Source: Paulinella micropora (taxonomy: Eukaryota; Cercozoa; Imbricatea; Euglyphida). Taken from it: a stretch of 32,290 nucleotides of DNA. Below the pieces are notes generated by a model. That model saw nothing but the letters and a program-made list of their open reading frames with translations. It searched no databases and had not been told where the DNA came from. Where the stretch lies: contig BJOX01000359.1 of NCBI GenBank assembly GCA_009731375.1, positions 186,171-218,460 on the forward strand, in the 5' to 3' direction. The translations under genes were made by a program, and so were the position numbers. Below are positions 19,031 through 29,573 of this stretch, one piece after another; the stretch's first letter is position 1; the number at the start of each line of letters is the position of its first letter.

Positions 19031-19822
19031 ACACCGCCAGGTGCCTATATCACGTATGTGTCCGTGAGTTCGTATGTATATATATCTGTATGTCAGCCCA
19101 AGCACACCGAGCAATGTGCAATCTATGTGTTGTTCTCGTGTCGGTGTTCGACTTTCTGCTCGTTTCCAAACGCTGGTCAACAGCGTGACAACGCGGGTGC
19201 ACCCATGCCCCGGTCATCTTTGCTGTCCGCGTGTTCCACCCTCGCCGTACTGCGCGATTTGCGGCGGTATGTAAATAGGGACGTGTCACATTTCTTAGTG
19301 GTATAGATATGCTTATGTGTGTACTTAGGGCCGTCGGGTCCCCTTCCATCCAAACAAAGAGCAAACAAGAGCGAGTATAATATCTAAGACACTCTGTGGG
19401 GAATAACTTATCATACGCCACTCATGCCATTGCCGCGGGAGGCGGGTGTGCAACTCGAGAGGAGGTGGGTATAATGTGCAATGCCAACCATATCAACGGG
19501 CATTGCTGCGCGTCAACATGGTTAGCCCGAAGCTATTCCGACCCCTGGTGGAACACCAACTACTAGCCCGTCAAATACCTCAGGGCCGTCGCACCTCACG
19601 GAGGGTAAGGCAGGGTCTTTTTCCGTGTATCATGTCATGTTAGGCTCTCTTTTGCTATCTCTAAGAAGAATGGACTTAGGTGGTATTTTAACAGATATGG
19701 AGTCCAAAGCCGTGTCCCTTTCCTATGGCTAGTTTCTTACTGTTGCTACCCAGTATTGGTCTTTGGATCTCGCATACTACCCGCGTTAACTATGCTTGTG
19801 AGGTGTCACACGGCATGCTGAG
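19031..19822. other. Spacer between pol and the downstream frame
   Basis: About 790 bases with no supported gene. On the minus strand this would be the leader or intron before the frame starting at 19030. I see no certain splice acceptor, though TATAG/GCACC lies just upstream of that ATG. Confidence 0.5.
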
Positions 19823-21771
19823 CTAGGCTAGCTTGCGCCTCTTTGCCTGCCCTAATTTGGCTTTCTTATATTTGCCTGGTGGTGGTGCCCCGATGAGATG
19901 GGTCGCTATGCCCTCGGCTACTATCTCATCCCACACCCGTAGGGGGATTCGACCGTGCTGTAGATCGAATGGGTAATCTAGCACCATCCTAGGCCACGCC
20001 TGTATCTGCCACGGCGTGTAGCCTTCGGACTTGTCCGTGATGCCTTTACAGAACGTTTCGACCTGGTTGGAGTCGCCAGGATAAAAAGTCCGCGATTCCG
20101 GCTCGTCGAGGTCCTGGTGTGATCGATAGAACTGTAGTACGGGCGGCTCTGCTTTGATTGCCTTGCTTGTGCGCGTGACCCGAGTCTGCGGCTCCCATTC
20201 TCTCACTTTCATGAGGAAGAAATCGTTGAGGCAATCGTCGCCGACATGTGCCTCTGGTGGCCGAAGAAGGTATATCTTTCCGACGTGCCAGTGCATGGTT
20301 TTCACGTCGTCGGCCGACCTCAGCTTTGATTCAGCTGGTGGGCGTCTCGGCACCGGTTCAACCTTCTCCTCCTGTTCCGACTGCAGGTGGTTGGTCGGCC
20401 CTGGCGCGATAACGTCCCCCTCGGAAGCGTCGGCTTGTTCAGCCGCGACTTCGTCGGCTTCGTTATTATTCGGATCATTCCCCTCGGCTTCGGCCGGCAA
20501 GGGTTGTGTCGGGTCCTCTTTCGCCTCGGCCGTCTTGTCTCGGCGCTTGGGCGGCGGCCTTAAACTGTGTTCCAGCTTCTGTACCGCTTCCGTCATCGTT
20601 TCGTTACGATCCAGCATGGGGTTAAAACGCATCAGCCGCCGTACATGTACTACTAGTGTCTTACCCTTTCCCTGTATTCGGTATGTCAAAGCACCTATTT
20701 GTTCTACAACAGTGCAAGGGCCTTGCCACATCGGGAAGAGTTTGACGCTAACCAAGTTGGGTACCTGGGGTACGTACAGGAAGACTAAGTCCCCTTTATG
20801 GTATTCCCCCGACTCATACTTGACTTTGTTCGGCGTCTGCTGGTTTTGTTTGTGAGCCTCTTCGGCCTCCAGCGCCTTCATGACGTAGTGTCTGGCTTCC
20901 GCCATGACTCGTAGGCGACAGGCCATCAGCGCATCATGCTCCAAAAAGCCCCCTTCGGGAGGTTTGGTAACACCAGCTCCTCCGGAATCCTCAAGTGCTG
21001 CCCATTAGGGGAAGCGCCAGTGGCTTTTCCGCCCAATGCCCTCGATGCGGTGTTGTTCATGGAGAACACAAAAGTCGGTAAGGCCTTATGCCATATGCGC
21101 TGATTATCGCGACAATACTGCTGGAGCGCGGCCTTGAGCGGTCTATGGACCCTCTCGATTTTGCCTTTGCTCTCTGGTGAATATGCAGTGACGTATTTCC
21201 ACTTAAAGCCCCACACTGTGGACAGCCGAGCGGAGAGTTCGTTTGTAAACTCCGATCCCCGATCGCTGTACACATTTTTCGGCACTCCGGTATATCGGAA
21301 GACATGGTCGACCAGGGCCTCGCATGTCGATTCCGCATCCTTTTCCACCACTGGTACCGTGAACACATAATTCGAGAAGCGGTCTATGGCTGTCAGGATG
21401 TACCGATAATTGTGGGTCTCCGCTCGCGGTAGCGGTCCTACGTAATCAACATGTAAAGTTTCGAATAGGTTCTCGACAAGCTTGTATTCGCCATAAAGGC
21501 CCCTCTGGGCGTTGTTGTGTGGTGTCTTGGTTTGCTTGCAGTGTTCGCATGTGTTGACTGTGTCGGCAATGGATATCTGCATGCCATGCCACCAAAACCT
21601 GCGTGAAATAAACCATGACATTTTATCCCTTCCCGTGTGTGAGTTGAGAGCAGAGCGGTGAGTAACTAAAAGGATCACCTTGCGTAACTGGGTTGGTACC
21701 CACAGTGTCCACTTTCAAGGCGTCTTTTCCCACTTACCGCCTGCCCCCTTATACCACAGGAGGTTATCATG
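19823..21771 (-). pseudogene. Integrase of element B with long C-terminal extension
   Basis: The zinc-binding HHCC motif is complete (THRSALNSHTG; CEHCKQTK), with LWVPTQLRKVILLVTH before it. The core has Asp in LHVDYVGPL, Asp in VYSDRGSEF and Glu in KGKIERVH, with exactly 35 residues between the last two. Two in-frame TGA codons (21772-21774 and 21715-21717) separate it from RNase H. Near 20930 the frame shifts into a GPY/F-like module (FPMWQGPCTVVEQIGALTYR, then VVHVRRLMRFNP). Beyond it lie an acidic linker (about 20560-20330) and a further ~130-residue, Trp/Tyr-rich, folded-looking domain (WHVGKIYLLRPPEAHVG; TPWQIQAWPRMVLDYPFD), ending in a Lys/Arg tail and TAG. The enzyme inserts element cDNA. 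The extension is longer than in typical Ty3 integrases and may target chromatin, which is inference. Confidence 0.8.
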
Positions 21772-24420
21772 TCAGGTCATCGTTTTCTTATGGGCTCTTA
21801 TTTCTCTCGTCTCAGGATTTGTTATCGGGTCAATAGCGTGAGCAATGAAGGGGCCCCATTCCTTAGAGCTCTTCGCCAACTGACCAAACACCTCGGGGCT
21901 CGCCACCGTCATATCCATGTCATCCAGCTGGAGAGCACTGGTGACTAGGCTTATAGGCCCCTCTGTTCGGTGTGTTCGCTCGGCAGCCGCGATAATTGCC
22001 GACCTTTCAGGGTGGACATGCTGGGGTACCCAGAACGACTGCGTCCTATCCGCGAAAAATGCGTTAAAGGAGTGTTTATGTTCATGGGTTTGACCCGGCT
22101 TTATATCCCCCTCGCTGAGGATGTCAGACTGGGTGTCGATCTCCTCCAGCAGGTCTTGCCAGTCCTCAGCTTCGTGTTGCGCGCAGCACACGCGACGTAT
22201 GCATTGCAGCTGGTCCAACAGTTCAGCTTGAGAATCGGATCTATATCCTGGTGTCCAGCTTTGCACGTTGGTGGCCATGTATGCCATCCCCGCCGGCAAC
22301 GTGTTTTTGAAATCTGCTGTATGCTCCGTGGCAGTCCAGTCATCATCGGCTGTCCATCCGACTAGGCAGGCTGTGGGAGTTTCTAATGCAAAGCGGTCTA
22401 ATCCGTCGCCTACGGAGCCTTTCACCCGAGGCATCCGTGATAGGCTATCTGGGACCGTATTTTCTTTACCTTTAATGTACTCGATGGTGAAATCATACAA
22501 GGCCAGCTCCGATTGCCATCGGGCCAGTCGTCCCGTATGTTCTCGGTCCATGAGCCATCTAAGGTTGGCATGATCTGTTTGAACCAAAATGTTCGGAGCA
22601 CCCCACAAGTACTCCTTCAGCCGACTGAACGCCCAAACTATCGCCAACGCTTCACGTTGTCTGGTGCAGTAGTTGACCTGTTCGGGCGTCAACTTCTTGC
22701 TGACGAACATGATCGGTCTCAATTGTTTGTGGTCAGAATCGTATTGTTGTAAGACGGCCCCGACCGCGTATTTCGACGCGTCGGTCGCTACAACAAAACG
22801 CTTCTCAAAGTCGGGGAGGACCAAGACCGATCCGCCCTCTGTCAGGGGGTCTCGTGTCAACGCCTCCTTCAGCTTTGTGTATACCTCCGCCGCCTTTGGC
22901 GGCCACTCGCCATCCGGGTCGCCGTGAAGGCAGAAGTCCCGTAATGGTTTGACAAAGTCCTGGAAGTTCGGAATGAATTCCGAGTACACCTGTGCCATAC
23001 AGAGGAAGGAATGCAGCGCTGTGCGTGTGTTTGGGCGTGGAAGGGAACGGATAGCGTCCCGCTTCTCCGGCATCAACACTATTACCCCATCCTTGACTCT
23101 GTACCCTAGATAATCGATGTGGTCCTTAGCGAACGAACACTTCTCTAGGTTCAACCTGAGGCCGAAGGCTTCTAGGCGTCTCAAGATGTCCGACACGTGA
23201 GCCAGGTGCTCCGCTTCTGTCTTTGAATAAATAACGATATCATCGATGTAACAAAAGCTATAGTGGTTAGTATGTCCGTAAGTTTCGGTGAACTTCGGAT
23301 CACCGTACTTCGGGTCGGACAGAGCTTGATTCATGCAATCCTGAAAGATAGCCGGGGCGGTTTTCAATCCCATCGGGAGGACTGTCCACTGGTACAGTCT
23401 CCCGCCGACGGCGAAGGCCATCAGTGCCCGACTTTCCACATCCAAAGGGATGTTCCAGAATCCATTCTTCAAGTCTAGCTTTGTAAAGAACTTAGCATCC
23501 CGGAGTCGGTTGAGGCCATCCCGCATACGGGGTATTGGTGCCTCAACGCTCTTGATGATCTTATTGAGCCTCGTGTAATTGATGCAAAATCGTTGCTTGC
23601 CATCCGGCTTTGGCGCAAGCCGAACCGGTGATCGGTACTCCGACCATGACGGTTCTATTAGCCGTTTAGCCAACATATCTTGGATCATTTCCTCGCAGAT
23701 CTGCTCCTCCTTGTAACTGAGGCGCGATCCGCGGAGACGAGGCATCGTCTGTCCCACTTGTCGCTCTATCTTAGCAGCGGTGTGCGTCACGCCGCCGGCT
23801 ACAAGGGGTCCGAAAAGTGTCTTATTCTTCAGAAACTGAGCCTTGAGATCCCGAACAAAGTCTGGTGACCCTGACTGTCGCGCCACAACTTCGTCGATGA
23901 TCTCTTCGACCGGTTTCTGGTCTCTCGGGTCATCCGGGTACTCTAAGATGGAGTCCGGATCCTCAACCTCATCCTTCGCGTCCCTGCCTGGGTATCGCGT
24001 GGTGGACTGGTTGTCCCATGTTGCAAATTCCTGAAGTTCTACTAACATATCAGCGTATTGTTTCGCTGCCGACTTGTGAAAGAACCCCGGAAAGATCTGA
24101 AAGGCAATCTCCCGCATGTCATCTACCTTTCGGGTCAGTAGTTTGGTTCTGTACGCCAGACCATCCTGCCTTGATCCTAATCGGAATGCCATGAGAGGTT
24201 TAGCCTGTCGACTAGGTATCGGGATTGGGTCATCGACCACCCTATCCAATACATCCTTCCACCACATCACGGTGGGGTGTATCGGTAGTATAATGGTGAT
24301 GTCTTCGCCCCGATCCAACCTGTCAGCCAGAAGTTTCGGCACCTTCGCCAGGTTCTCGGGCTGTATAGGCTCCGATTCCTTGTACCATAGTTTTAACTTT
24401 CCATCACATTATTGTCTCTG
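21772..24420 (-). CDS. Reverse transcriptase and RNase H of element B
   Basis: An 856-codon uninterrupted frame (from Met at 24342), open upstream to about 24410. A ~200-residue N-terminal spacer leads to the RT: MIQDMLAKRLIEPSWSEYRS, the fingers motif KQRFCINYTRLNKI, palm Asp in FFTKLDLKNGFWNI, VLPMGLKTAPAIFQDCM, and the YIDD catalytic box (residues 365-368, near 23240). RNase H follows with all acidic residues: VATDASKYAVGAVL, RQREALAIVW, VQTDHANLRWL and VPDSLSRMPR. About 230 residues of acidic spacer follow and end in TGA at 21772-21774. It would copy element RNA into cDNA inside Gag particles. This is the best preserved part of the element and looks catalytically complete, but its in-phase links to protease and integrase are broken. 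Confidence 0.9.
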
Positions 24421-25883
24421 TGAGGCGTTTAGATGCATGGAAAACCAAGCTCGATTCGACCCTTATGAATTCATGTGGCCGTTTCTGCCCACCCCCATAT
24501 AGGTAGGTTTGGTCAAAGCGGTGCCATGATTCATCCTGCTTCCGCAGCAGCAAGATTTGGGCCTCGCGCTCAGCTGCTAAATCCTCGAAGCCCGCCCATG
24601 GGCTGGTCAGCTCCGGGACATAAACATTCGTGTATACCCATGCTGTGCCAGCGGGCGTAACACGCTGCTGTGTCCGTCTATCATGCGGTATGGGGGGTTC
24701 GGGCGGGATCAAGGTCACCTGCTCTCCCCCTATACGGATGATCTACCGGACGTTCTGGACTAGGGTTAAGTATGGGGTATTCCGCCACATGGCCCTTTCC
24801 ATACTTAGTAACATCCTGCCCTAATAAAAGCTGAGCTTCCATCATCTTCAGATCAGGTTTACCCAGCACTATTGTTCCAGGGAAATCTGGCACCACCAAG
24901 ACGTGTATTGTGTATGTCATGCCAGTCGAGAATTCCACCGTCAACTGAATACGACCAATGATCGCACTTCTTCCGTCGTTACTAGCACCCCGGATATATC
25001 CGAGCTTCCCCTCGCGCGTGAAATCGAATAACTTTCCGAATTTATCTATGAATCTTTTACCCGCGAAGGTGATTTGTGCCATGCTATCGTTACCGGTGTC
25101 CAGGTGGGCGTTGAGCTCCTGCCAGAATAGACGGGTGTAGCTCATGTCCCTTGCCTCCGCTGCGGGGAGGTCCTGGGGTTCAGCTGTCGAGATGAGTGCT
25201 TGTTGCAGCTCCATCTCAGCATACCTGCGCGCCCTCCGGCGTTGTGTATCGCCAAGCTTGTCCGGGTCCACCAAGGGTGTTAGTCCCATCTGGCTAACGA
25301 CCGCCGGAACAACGCTTGGGCCATCCCGTGGGCCCGGGAGCACTACAGGATTCTGTGCTGTGAATGGTGATGCAGTATACATGTTGTCTGTGTGTGGGGG
25401 CAATGCGTGGTCAATATGCGGTATATTCGGGTGATTAATATCGGAACCGGCCACCGTTCCCGGGGCTAGTCGAACATCACGACCGAGCAAAGACCGTTGA
25501 GGTGCTATTTGTTGTTTTGCCCTGGCTTTAATGTTAGTCACCTTGTTCTCAAAAAGGGCTGTTTTCTGTAGTGAGACGACTGGGATGGAACCTGCCTTGC
25601 TTACGCAGGTGTCCGCTGTGCGGACACTGCAACTTAGCCCGTCCATTTTACCATCATCCTCACTAGCCGCCTGTGCGACATCGTCTTCGGGTGGAGATAG
25701 GTGAGGATCCGCCTGTACATTGTTGCGGATGGTCGTCACCTCAGGTGAAGGTGTACGGCCACGACTACTGTTGTGCCCCTCTGTTATCTCTTCGCTCACC
25801 CCTGCCGTAGCAGTACTATTGACTGTGATCGAGGGGTCTGTGACCCCCGCAATACTATCTACATGCGGTGTAGAAGGGGGCAC
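24404..25883 (-). pseudogene. Aspartic protease region of element B
   Basis: The 400-codon frame ending at 24681 has a long Pro/Ser/Thr/Asp-rich linker (residues about 1-225). The retropepsin fold follows: active-site box NAHLDTGNDS with Asp262 (DTG at 25092-25100), flap-like GASNDGRSAIIGRIQL, a beta pair (MTYTIHVLVVPDFPGTIV) and the closing LGKPDLKMMEAQLL, equivalent to the ILG helix motif. Retropepsins work as dimers and cut the Gag/Pol polyprotein. After about 24700 the coding signal moves one frame on (TLIPPEPPIPHDRRTQQ) to about 24404, then shifts again into the RT frame. In the first frame that C-terminal part reads as Pro/Arg-rich noise, which marks the shift. Confidence 0.8.
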
Positions 25884-26167
25884 GCAACCCTAGCCATCGG
25901 TGGCTCGATACTGACTTGTGTCACCTGACCTGGCGTTGGTGTAGCCTCCATTCTTACTGTCTTATCTACTACTGGTGCGGGTGGGGACACAGCAACCCTA
26001 GCCGTCGGTGACTCGATATCGGCTTGCGTCACCTGACCTGGCGTTGGTGTGGCCACCGTCACCATCACCCTATTAACCAGTGTTTCTGTTACTACTGCGC
26101 CTGTCCCGACAACTAGTCCATCACCCTCTGCGGTGGCTATCGTTTCCAACGGGTGTGCAAAACGCAC
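25859..26167 (-). pseudogene. Repeat-bearing Pro/Thr/Val linker between Gag and protease of element B
   Basis: About 100 codons, low complexity, with two copies of a 36-residue unit containing ATPTPGQVTQ and PPMARVA/SPTARVA. It overlaps the neighbouring frames at both ends and needs a frame change on each side to join them. It looks like a disordered linker, and no catalytic motif is present. Confidence 0.5.
25885..26056. repeat. 108-bp tandem repeat, 1.6 copies, in phase with coding
   Basis: CAACCCTAGCC recurs at 25885 and 25993, and the following sequence matches through GGCGTTGGTGT. The period of 108 is a multiple of three, so repeat gain or loss keeps the reading frame. Confidence 0.8.
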
Positions 26168-26207
26168 CCGCTTACGTGCCCCGGGGTGTGTCCTTTCCGT
26201 TGATTGT

Positions 26208-27860
26208 CTAGGACTTGAGTTTGCGCTTCTTGTAGCACTTGTGTCCTGCTGACTGGCCTTGGCCCATCTGGCTCAGGAGTGACTCCTGTCCGGGCATGTA
26301 TGCCGCGAACTTGTCGGCCGCCGGGAATTGGCTCTTGAGCATTTCGGCTTCCGCATCGAAAGCGGCGCACCAACTCGCCACGTGCCAGTTTGGCATCAGA
26401 GAGACCCGTCCGTCAACGTCCGGGAATGGCAAGTTCATGTGTACCTGCTGTTTCGGGCAGGGCACCCAATCGCCATCTTCCGGCCTCTTGACCTTCGACT
26501 CTCCCGCCTTGTATCTGCGTATATACCGCCTCATCGCTATTGGGTGCTGTGGGGCGCCCGGGAATGTGTGCCATCGTTGACACGACTTTCCCATGAGGCA
26601 GGGCCATACCCAAAATCGACGTTCTGGTAAGCCTTTAAAACCAGTGCGTGATGAAAATAATCACACAAAGTATTAGACTTGACCGTTGGCGGGTTGCCAA
26701 GGTCGTCTAACCTCTGTACCCCGTACGGGCATCCAGCCGGACCAGGGTCGATGGCTAATGAGCTGAGAGGTTGATTGGTTTGCCGTGGGATTGTACGTGT
26801 TTTCTTTTTCTTTGTCGCCGGCTGACGTGGGGGGCGGGGCCCCTTGTGTCTGGCTAACCGGCGGTGGGAGATAACATGGGGGGGTGGTAAGGGCGGTGGT
26901 GAGTAGATGGGCATGGTAAACTGTGGTGCTTGGTAAGTATGAGGTGGCGATGTCAAGCCCACCGGTGGTGGAGAATGAAGCCCTGAAGTAGATTGTTGGG
27001 CATATGGATTAGGGCTACCCCCCGCTGGAGAAGATGTAGATGCGTATGGGTTTGGAGAATGTCGCGGCCCCTGGCCCCAATACGGGTTCGAGGAGCTCGA
27101 TGAACTCGACGACGATGACCAGTATGGGTTAGGTGAACTCGAGGGGGATCTCTGATAGGAGCTGGACCCCGTATAAGAGTGGTCTCCCCATGAGGTGGAT
27201 GTGACGAAGGACAGTATGTCGAACTGTGGTTCGTTCGCCTTGGGCTGATGATCAGGCAACGACAATCCCACAACCTGCATGGCCTGCAGCAAGATGTTTG
27301 CCCGTCGCATACGTTCGTCCTTGTTTGATTTAGAGCCGAAGATTTTCTTCACAAAAGTTGCATCCCACGCGGATACTTCGACCAATCGGTCAACGCAAAA
27401 ACTCTGAAGTGAGAATGCGCGGTCATCGGCATCCTGTGCCTGTGACAAGACGTTGCGAATGTATCTTTACCCCGTTGTTCGGCCTTTGGTGGTCGTTGCT
27501 CTAGCGATGCCCTTAAGGACTGCCACTAGTAACATTGCCAAATCAGCACGAACTAGGGGCGTGATCAGCTTTTGTGGAAGGTCCACGATTTCGTTGTGTG
27601 GCACATCGGCTTCCCACATGCGTTGTGCCATTGCCGACACCAGGTCGGCGACGATAACAGGGTCGCACATGAAACCCCAGTTGGCTCCCTTTACAAATTG
27701 TTCGAGCCGGTAATGAGGTCGCCCGGGAGGCTTCAATTGTCCCCCTTGAATTAGTCGGCCCGCTTCCTCATCCCATTGTGGCCACTTGTGCGTTAACAAG
27801 TCTTGGGATGCCCAACGACTGGCTTTGTTGGCTAATATCTGTTTAGTGTCAGCAGCGTCC
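26208..27860 (-). pseudogene. Gag of element B, broken by one TAA and one frame change
   Basis: From about 27860 a helical, capsid-like part (TKQILANKASRWASQDLLTH; QFVKGANWGFMCDPVIVADL) runs to a TAA at 27467-27469. The same frame continues directly with RYIRNVLSQAQDADDRAFSL. Next is a Pro/Ser-rich region with repeated NPY motifs (SSSPNPYWSS, SSNPYWGQG, SPNPYASTSS, SPNPYAQQ), then a PPPLPPPHV run and a basic patch (PATKKKKTRTIPRQ). At 26537-26594 two frames overlap in the -1 sense, and the last ~110 residues follow in the second frame (RRYIRRYKAGESKVKRPEDG), ending in a KKRKLKS tail. No CCHC zinc knuckle is seen; the basic patches may bind RNA instead. There is no ATG at the 5' end because the frame runs into unrelated GC-rich DNA. 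Confidence 0.65.
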
Positions 27861-28202
27861 GCTGCGCCGGACGCGCGCGGGGCAGGGAGAGGGAGGGGGA
27901 AGGCTTTTGCCCCCCGGAAGGAGGGAGGAGTGGCGGGGGGGCCTGTCCGCCGGGGAGGGTCCCCCCCCCTCTCTCCGCCCGCGCGCGCCGAACGGGGCCG
28001 CCAGCCTCCCGGCGCGGGACCCTCGACCTCCCCTGCCACCCGCGCCCTTCCCCCCGCCGGCGCGCGCCCCGCTGGCTACGCCCCGGGGACAGGGGAGGGC
28101 GTGGCCGGCGCGCGGGGTTGTGTGTGCCCCGGCCGCGAGCTGTCTTAAGGACGGGACCACCGAGGCACAAAAAGCCACACGCTGGTTTTCTCTGGGTCCG
28201 CG
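27861..28202. other. Very GC-rich, CpG-dense stretch
   Basis: Long C and G runs and CGCG-dense DNA, giving open frames in most phases by composition alone, so I call none. It marks a sharp boundary with the retroelement Gag and could be a CpG-rich promoter for the ORF at 28203. Confidence 0.6.
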
Positions 28203-28739
28203 ATGATGTCGCGCCAGACGGCGGAGGCCGTGGCACTCGTCCAATTGTACACCAGGGCGTGGTCCTTTCTGGTGAGGGCCAACAATGGCAGCTTGGCGCC
28301 GTCCCTGGCACCGGAGCGTCTGCTGCGGCTGTATGGGTGGGTCTGCGACCCCCAGCGGGGGGCGGAGCGCGGCCTGGCTCCTACGGCAGGTCGCAACTCA
28401 GTGCTGGGGGATGTGCTGGCCTCACAGCTAGCGCAGGCAGGGGCCTGCTACGCCCTGCGCTCCTTTGAGGTGAGGGCCAAGTACGTAGTCCCCGCCGGTG
28501 CCCTGGCTGCTACCAAGTGGTCGGACTACTTTGCGCAGGCGTTCGAGCTGGCGGAGGTGGTGGAGCCATCGGATCACGTTGGGCATCCGGTTAAGGGTGC
28601 CCTGTGCCTGCCGGCGGGGGCCCCCCAGCAGCCCTTCCACCCGCACCTCCGTGCCGTCCGCCGTGACTGGCCCGCCGAGCTGTCAGTTATAGTGGGCTCC
28701 TACTGGCTGGGGGTAGGAGGCCTGTACCGTCCTTGGTGA
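28203..28739 (+). CDS. Unrecognised 178-residue protein, first ORF of a GC-rich pair
   Basis: ATG at 28203 (a second Met follows at 28206), TGA at 28737-28739. The protein is Ala/Leu/Val/Arg-rich and looks folded and mainly helical: MMSRQTAEAVALVQLYTRAW, then VLGDVLASQLAQAGACYALR and SDYFAQAFELAEVVEPSDHV. It ends with a hydrophobic Gly/Trp/Tyr segment (SVIVGSYWLGVGGLYRPW). There is no certain signal peptide, transmembrane segment or catalytic motif. High GC makes long frames likely by chance, but the balanced Phe/Tyr/Trp/Asp/Glu content here is more protein-like than in the other frames. The next ORF starts one base after its stop. I do not recognise the family. Confidence 0.45.
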   Translation: MMSRQTAEAVALVQLYTRAWSFLVRANNGSLAPSLAPERLLRLYGWVCDPQRGAERGLAPTAGRNSVLGDVLASQLAQAGACYALRSFEVRAKYVVPAGALAATKWSDYFAQAFELAEVVEPSDHVGHPVKGALCLPAGAPQQPFHPHLRAVRRDWPAELSVIVGSYWLGVGGLYRPW

Positions 28740-28740
28740 G

Positions 28741-28899
28741 ATGCCGCCTGTGCGACGCCGGGCGTGGTTCCAGGCGTTCGCTGCTCCTTACGGGGGGCGC
28801 GTGCGTGTGCGGCAGTGGCGACGGCGCCGGGTAGGGGGCTTGGCTGCGTACGGGCACGCGACCTGGCGGCTGCGGGTGGGGGCGGCGGATCTGTCGTAG
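28741..28899 (+). CDS. Small arginine-rich protein, second ORF of the GC-rich pair
   Basis: ATG at 28741, one base after the stop of the preceding ORF; TAG at 28897-28899. It has 52 residues, 12 of them Arg and none Lys, with clusters VRRRAWF and QWRRRRVGG, so it is strongly basic. Such small Arg-rich proteins can condense or bind nucleic acid, as seen in several virus core and capsid proteins and in protamines. No homology is claimed. The tight spacing suggests co-translation or a frameshifted continuation of the first ORF. Confidence 0.35.
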   Translation: MPPVRRRAWFQAFAAPYGGRVRVRQWRRRRVGGLAAYGHATWRLRVGAADLS

Positions 28900-29573
28900 C
28901 TAGGCGTATTTCCAACCCGTCGGTCAGAACCAGACCCTCGAGCGCTCCCCCAGCGCGGTTCCGCCCTGGGGAGGGAGCGGGCCGGAGGGACGCGCTGGGT
29001 GTGTCTGTCAAGCGGTAAGCGCTCCACCGCCTCCCCGACAGCACGCCGGGCAACGGGTCTCGGCTAGGCGAACCTGACGCTTACTGAGACTTATTGGCAC
29101 GCGCCGTTGTTAGCATAGCTCCCGGCCCTCACTCACTCTTCTGGACTTGGGGGCGTGCCCGCCCGCCGCCTTTCAAACCGCCCCGGCCGGGACCCGCCTG
29201 GCGTGCGTGTGTATTGTACAGGTAGAGATAAAAGGTAGGTGGTACTTCTTTAATCGGGTAAAAAAACACCACTGAACTCTCTCTGCTAACGGACCACACC
29301 CCGCGGCCGGCCGATCTGGCAGGCCCGAGTGTTTTGTCCGGTGCTTCGGCCGGCCCGCGCCGTCCGGCTACACACGGGCGGCGACGATGGGCCGGCGCGG
29401 TGCCAGCAAGGCACGCAGAGCCGGCAACGCAGGGCAGCCCCCCGTGGCCTAGTCCTGGAGGCACAAGGGACGGGGGTGCCCCCTGGGGGGGGGGGGGGGG
29501 GGGCNNNNNNNNNNGGCAGCCAAATGCCTTGGGCATGCCTGCACCGAGCCGCCCAAGCTAGCTAAAACGGAGG
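28900..29573. other. GC-rich stretch without a supported gene, with 10-N gap
   Basis: No convincing protein or RNA is seen. A G-run (about 29485-29503) leads into the gap at 29505-29514. A short AT-rich island at 29215-29275 (GATAAAAG, a run of seven A) interrupts the GC-rich DNA. Confidence 0.6.

Larger units (their letters stand above)
19823..27860 (-). mobile_element. Second Ty3/gypsy retroelement (element B)
   Basis: The minus strand carries Gag, a Pro/Thr-rich linker, aspartic protease, RT, RNase H and integrase in Ty3/gypsy order over about 8 kb. The 5' end appears cut near 27860, where DNA composition changes sharply to very high GC and Gag has no ATG. No LTR can be assigned. Frame changes separate nearly all domains, and three in-frame stops occur. 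Its RT and integrase are clearly different from element A, so this is a separate lineage. Confidence 0.85.

Noticed and set aside
26586-26592. GGGAAAG heptamer at the Gag frame overlap, as a -1 slippery site
   Set aside because: In the zero frame the codons are TGG GAA AGT, so the heptamer is not in the X-XXY-YYZ phase needed for tandem slippage.
27830-29060. Overlapping Arg/Pro/Ala-rich frames on both strands of the GC-rich region
   Set aside because: High GC removes stop codons. Apart from the two ORFs described, composition is extreme and position-independent.
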